A model generated the notes under the pieces. The model was given only the letters and a program-made list of their open reading frames with translations, had not been told where the DNA came from and ran no database searches. Below, one piece after another: positions 7,313-9,170 of a stretch of 9,170 bases of DNA. The DNA comes from SUG1106 sp964651095 (lineage in GTDB: Bacteria > Bacillota > Clostridia > Peptostreptococcales > Anaerovoracaceae). Each line of letters starts with the position of its first letter. The first letter of the stretch is position 1. The position numbers were made by a program, and so were the translations under genes. The stretch covers positions 1-9,170 of the forward strand of contig CAZYWO010000079.1 of assembly GCA_964651095.1 (NCBI GenBank), given 5' to 3'.

Positions 7313-8596
7313 TTATTCTCCAAAGGCCTGACTTAAATCTGCAATGATATCGTCGATATGCTCTGTTCCGATGGATAAGCGAATTGTATTAGGTTGAATA
7401 CCTTGGTCAAGCAGTTCTTCCTCTGTAAGCTGGGAATGGGTAGTTGACGCTGGGTGAATAACCAGAGACTTCACATCTGCCACGTTAGCCAGCAAGGAGA
7501 AAATCTGAAGTCTGTCAATAAATTCCTGAGCCTCTTTAGCGCCGCCTTTAATATTAAATGTAAAGATGGAAGCGCCGCCATTAGGGAAGTATTTTTCATA
7601 TAAAGAATGATGTGGATGATCCGGAAGAGACGGGTGATTTACACTCTCTACCTGTGGATGCTTTGATAAGAAATCAACCACTTTAATCGTATTTTCTACA
7701 TGACGTTCTACACGCAGCGACAGAGTTTCAAGCCCCTGTAAAAACAAGAAAGCATGCAGTGGAGCCAATGTTGCACCAGTATCTCTAAGCAGTATTGCAC
7801 GAATCTTCGTAACAAAAGCTGCCGCGCCTACAGCCTTAGTAAAGCTGATGCCATGATAGCTAGGGTTTGGTTCAACCAATGAAGGGAATTTACCGCTTGC
7901 TTCCCAATCAAACTTGCCGCCGTCTACTATGACGCCGCCTATGGCTGTTCCATGACCTCCGATAAATTTAGTAGCAGAATGTACTACAATGTCTGCACCA
8001 TGTTCAAAAGGTCTTAACAAGTACGGAGTAGCAAAGGTAGAGTCTACAACTAACGGAATCTTATGTGCATGAGCAATTGCTGCTACAGCTTCAATATCAA
8101 TCAAAGTTGCATTAGGATTTCCGATAGTTTCAATGAATATAGCTCTTGTATCTTCATCAATTGCATTCTCGAAAGCCCCTTCTTCATCTGCGTCTACAAA
8201 TTTCGCCGTAATTCCATATTGCGGTAAAGTATGTGCCAATAAATTATATGTTCCTCCATATATGGTCTTTGCAGAAACAATATTCTGTCCTGCGCTGGCT
8301 AAATTAAGGAAAGTATAAGTAATAGCTGCTGCTCCGGAAGCAACACCAAGGGCTGCTACGCCTCCTTCAAGAGCAGCTACACGCTGTTCAAAAACATCTA
8401 CCGTGGAATTAGTCAATCTTCCATAGATATTTCCTGCGTCAGCTAAACCAAATCTGGCTGCTGCATGGGCAGAATTTTTAAATACGTAAGAAGTCGTCTG
8501 ATAAATAGGAACTGCTCTTGCATCACTTGCCGGATCTGGCTGTTCCTGTCCTGCATGAAGTTGTAATGTTTCAAATCTATAGTTATTGTTGCTCAT
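7313..8596 (-). CDS. metY: O-acetylhomoserine sulfhydrylase (aminocarboxypropyltransferase)
   Basis: PLP enzyme of the Cys/Met metabolism family that forms homocysteine from O-acetylhomoserine and sulfide, the direct sulfhydrylation route to methionine. The 427-residue length fits MetY. Visible motifs are 'TLQLHAGQEQPDPASDARAVPIYQTTSY' split across the N-terminus (10-37), 'YGRLTNST' (58-65), 'SGAAA' (87-91), 'VVDSTFATPYL' (183-193) and the PLP lysine Lys210 in 'SATKFIGGHGT', with 'HPASTTHSQL' near the C-terminus. All are intact. GAGGT seven bases before ATG supports the start. Transcribed alone: a long structured leader lies upstream and a strong terminator downstream. Related cystathionine gamma-synthases and methionine gamma-lyases share motifs, but the length and the 'HAGQEQPDPAS' start favour MetY. 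Confidence 0.94.
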   Translation of the reverse strand: MSNNNYRFETLQLHAGQEQPDPASDARAVPIYQTTSYVFKNSAHAAARFGLADAGNIYGRLTNSTVDVFEQRVAALEGGVAALGVASGAAAITYTFLNLASAGQNIVSAKTIYGGTYNLLAHTLPQYGITAKFVDADEEGAFENAIDEDTRAIFIETIGNPNATLIDIEAVAAIAHAHKIPLVVDSTFATPYLLRPFEHGADIVVHSATKFIGGHGTAIGGVIVDGGKFDWEASGKFPSLVEPNPSYHGISFTKAVGAAAFVTKIRAILLRDTGATLAPLHAFLFLQGLETLSLRVERHVENTIKVVDFLSKHPQVESVNHPSLPDHPHHSLYEKYFPNGGASIFTFNIKGGAKEAQEFIDRLQIFSLLANVADVKSLVIHPASTTHSQLTEEELLDQGIQPNTIRLSIGTEHIDDIIADLSQAFGE

Positions 8597-8644
8597 AGTA
8601 AGTACCTCTTTCTTTCATTTTAATTTAATGTAATAATTTTATCA

Positions 8645-8662
8645 TGATGTAAATTTACATCA
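8645..8662. promoter_or_regulatory. Perfect 18-bp palindrome in the metY leader
   Basis: TGATGTAAATTTACATCA is its own reverse complement over all 18 bases. It lies about 50 bases upstream of the metY ATG and just downstream of a possible -10 box, a typical repressor-operator position. In RNA it would be a short hairpin with no U-run after it, so it is not a terminator. I do not recognise it as the site of a known regulator. Confidence 0.6.
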
Positions 8663-8681
8663 ATGCTCTCTTCCAGCCTAT

Positions 8682-8687
8682 ATTATA
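8682..8687 (-). promoter_or_regulatory. Possible internal -10 box (proximal metY promoter)
   Basis: TATAAT on the minus strand, with no good -35 at 16-18 bases upstream (CAATTA or similar). The tandem 17-bp repeats lie just upstream, where an activator would bind. If active, transcription would start near 8675 and the 18-bp palindrome would fall just inside the transcript. Weak evidence: AT-rich DNA yields such boxes by chance. Confidence 0.3.
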
Positions 8688-8706
8688 TGGAAGCTTAATC
8701 ATAATA

Positions 8707-8740
8707 ATTGTTTAATTACAATGATTGTTTAATTACAATG
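8707..8740. repeat. Two tandem 17-bp repeats with internal dyad
   Basis: ATTGTTTAATTACAATG occurs twice head to tail with no mismatch (8707-8723 and 8724-8740). Each unit has ATTGT/ACAAT inverted arms around a six-base AT core. The preceding 17 bases (8690-8706) match the unit at 10 of 17 positions, perhaps a decayed third copy. The array starts one base after the stop of the small leader ORF. It could be a paired operator or a set of alternative RNA hairpins. Confidence 0.7.
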
Positions 8741-8741
8741 G

Positions 8742-8807
8742 TTACTTACCGATACACATTCTTCCGTTTCTAAAATTTCGCCTCAACATCAATTGTATGA
8801 TATGCAT
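8742..8807 (-). CDS. Candidate 21-residue leader peptide upstream of metY
   Basis: A short ORF, ATG at 8807-8805 and TAA at 8744-8742. It is preceded by a repeated AAGGAAGGAAGG, with the last GG six bases from the ATG, one of the strongest ribosome binding sites in the window. The peptide is basic (RR-x-x-R-x-x-R in its middle, residues 9-16) and ends MCIGK, with a single cysteine at residue 18, four codons before the stop. It lies inside the leader expected from the strong promoter at 8916-8944. The same frame is open further upstream to an ATG at 8957, but that lies before the predicted start of transcription and has no role here. A cysteine-sensing attenuation peptide is a reasonable idea for a sulfur gene; I cannot match it to a known family. 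Confidence 0.45.
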   Translation of the reverse strand: MHIIQLMLRRNFRNGRMCIGK

Positions 8808-8832
8808 TTTATACCTTCCTTCCTTTCCCTTA

Positions 8833-8874
8833 TGAGATTTTTCTTTCCGTATTCTTGGTCTTGTAAAAATCTCA
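8833..8874 (-). promoter_or_regulatory. Leader stem-loop upstream of the small ORF
   Basis: On the minus-strand RNA, UGAGAUUUUU pairs perfectly with AAAAAUCUCA (10 bp) around a 22-base loop. Flanking CCUU and AAGG can extend it past a short bulge. Alternatively, CUUCCUU just 5' of the stem can pair with AAGGAAG in the ribosome binding site of the leader ORF. That offers a way to hide or expose the site. Pairing is seen; a switching role is inference. Confidence 0.45.
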
Positions 8875-8915
8875 AGGAAGTTTCTAACAAAACCTATCTG
8901 TTTAATATGTTTTAT

Positions 8916-8944
8916 ACTATAAGGGAATTTAAAGATAAAGTCAA
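8916..8944 (-). promoter_or_regulatory. Strong sigma-A promoter, distal promoter of metY
   Basis: On the minus strand: TTGACT (8944-8939), a 17-base spacer, TATAGT (8921-8916). This is the best sigma-A promoter in the window. Transcription would start near 8909, giving metY an untranslated leader of about 310 bases that contains the stem-loop, the small ORF, the tandem repeats and the palindrome. Confidence 0.7.
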
Positions 8945-9170
8945 GCCCTTTTTTCATAAAATCTAAAATTTTTTAAAATGGATATATTCATATATTAGCT
9001 TGGAAAATTCAATATCTTTGAATTGTGTATTTTTCAACGATTATAATCCACATAATGCGCTTTTTTTGCAATGTTATCATCATTATTATGATTTTTTAGT
9101 ACTTTTTTAGTACTTTTTTTTACTCCATCACTGGCAAAATAATACAATCAACGAATATGAATATTCTTTA
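8945..9170. other. AT-rich non-coding segment at the right end, with a short tandem repeat
   Basis: No gene is supported here. The segment is very AT-rich. TTTTTTAGTAC is repeated twice (9092-9102 and 9103-9113), followed by a third, degenerate T8-AC unit (9114-9123). Near the end is a small dyad, GAATAT-GA-ATATTC (about 9153-9166). The phased T-tracts may bend DNA upstream of the metY promoter, but they lie about 150 bases from its -35. Any gene this region controls to the right is outside the window. Confidence 0.45.

Noticed and set aside
8597..8910. SAM riboswitch or T-box leader for metY
   Set aside because: No S-box core, no T-box AAGGGUGGNACCGCG element and no terminator with a U-run before metY were found.
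8742..8957. A 71-residue protein upstream of metY
   Set aside because: Its ATG lies upstream of the -35 of the strong promoter, so the expected transcript would not include it; only the last 21 codons have a good ribosome binding site.
9092..9123. CRISPR or iteron array in the T-rich repeat
   Set aside because: The units are only 11 bp, directly abutting and mostly homopolymer; no spacers and no replication gene.

Overview
The window reads as chromosomal DNA of an anaerobic, amino-acid-fermenting member of the Clostridia (Firmicutes). The evidence is a Stickland-type glycine/sarcosine/betaine reductase component B locus with an in-frame selenocysteine UGA, a sigma-54 activator, strong purine-rich ribosome binding sites, an AT-rich background, and clostridial-style MnmA, NifS and MetY proteins. 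Species cannot be fixed from the sequence.

Region 1 (about 137-3434) is a reductase unit on the minus strand: a GrdE-type proprotein (3226-1948), a GrdB-type selenoprotein (1932-637) and a GrdX-family protein (559-137). GrdB reads through a UGA at 895-897, which is followed by a compact SECIS-like hairpin. The unit has only the substrate-specific component B. The shared partners GrdA, GrdC, GrdD and thioredoxin/thioredoxin reductase are absent, so they must be encoded elsewhere. A close match to a sigma-54 -24/-12 promoter (3320-3335) precedes grdE.

Region 2 (3227-4896) is the control unit. A divergent gene encodes a PAS/AAA+/Fis-type sigma-54 activator. It has its own sigma-A promoter (3363-3391) and an inverted repeat (3397-3414) placed both at its own start site and about 100 bp upstream of the sigma-54 start. 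This suggests a PrdR-like switch that senses a ligand or redox state and turns on the component B operon.

Both grdE (C5 run, about 2548-2552) and the activator gene (A9 run, 4115-4123) carry one extra base in a homopolymer. Either the sequence has two errors, or both key members of the unit are broken or recoded.

Region 3 (4914-8596) is sulfur metabolism on the minus strand. metY (O-acetylhomoserine sulfhydrylase) ends at a clear intrinsic terminator. A two-gene unit follows, nifS then mnmA: a cysteine desulfurase supplying sulfur to the tRNA 2-thiouridine synthase.

Region 4 (8597-9170) holds no large gene but is structured. A strong promoter (8916-8944) would give metY a leader of about 310 nt. 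The leader contains a stem-loop, a 21-codon leader-peptide candidate with a strong ribosome binding site, tandem 17-bp repeats starting one base after its stop, and a perfect 18-bp palindrome. I recognise no known riboswitch or T-box in it. This leader and the sigma-54-controlled orphan component B locus are the two parts most worth a second look.
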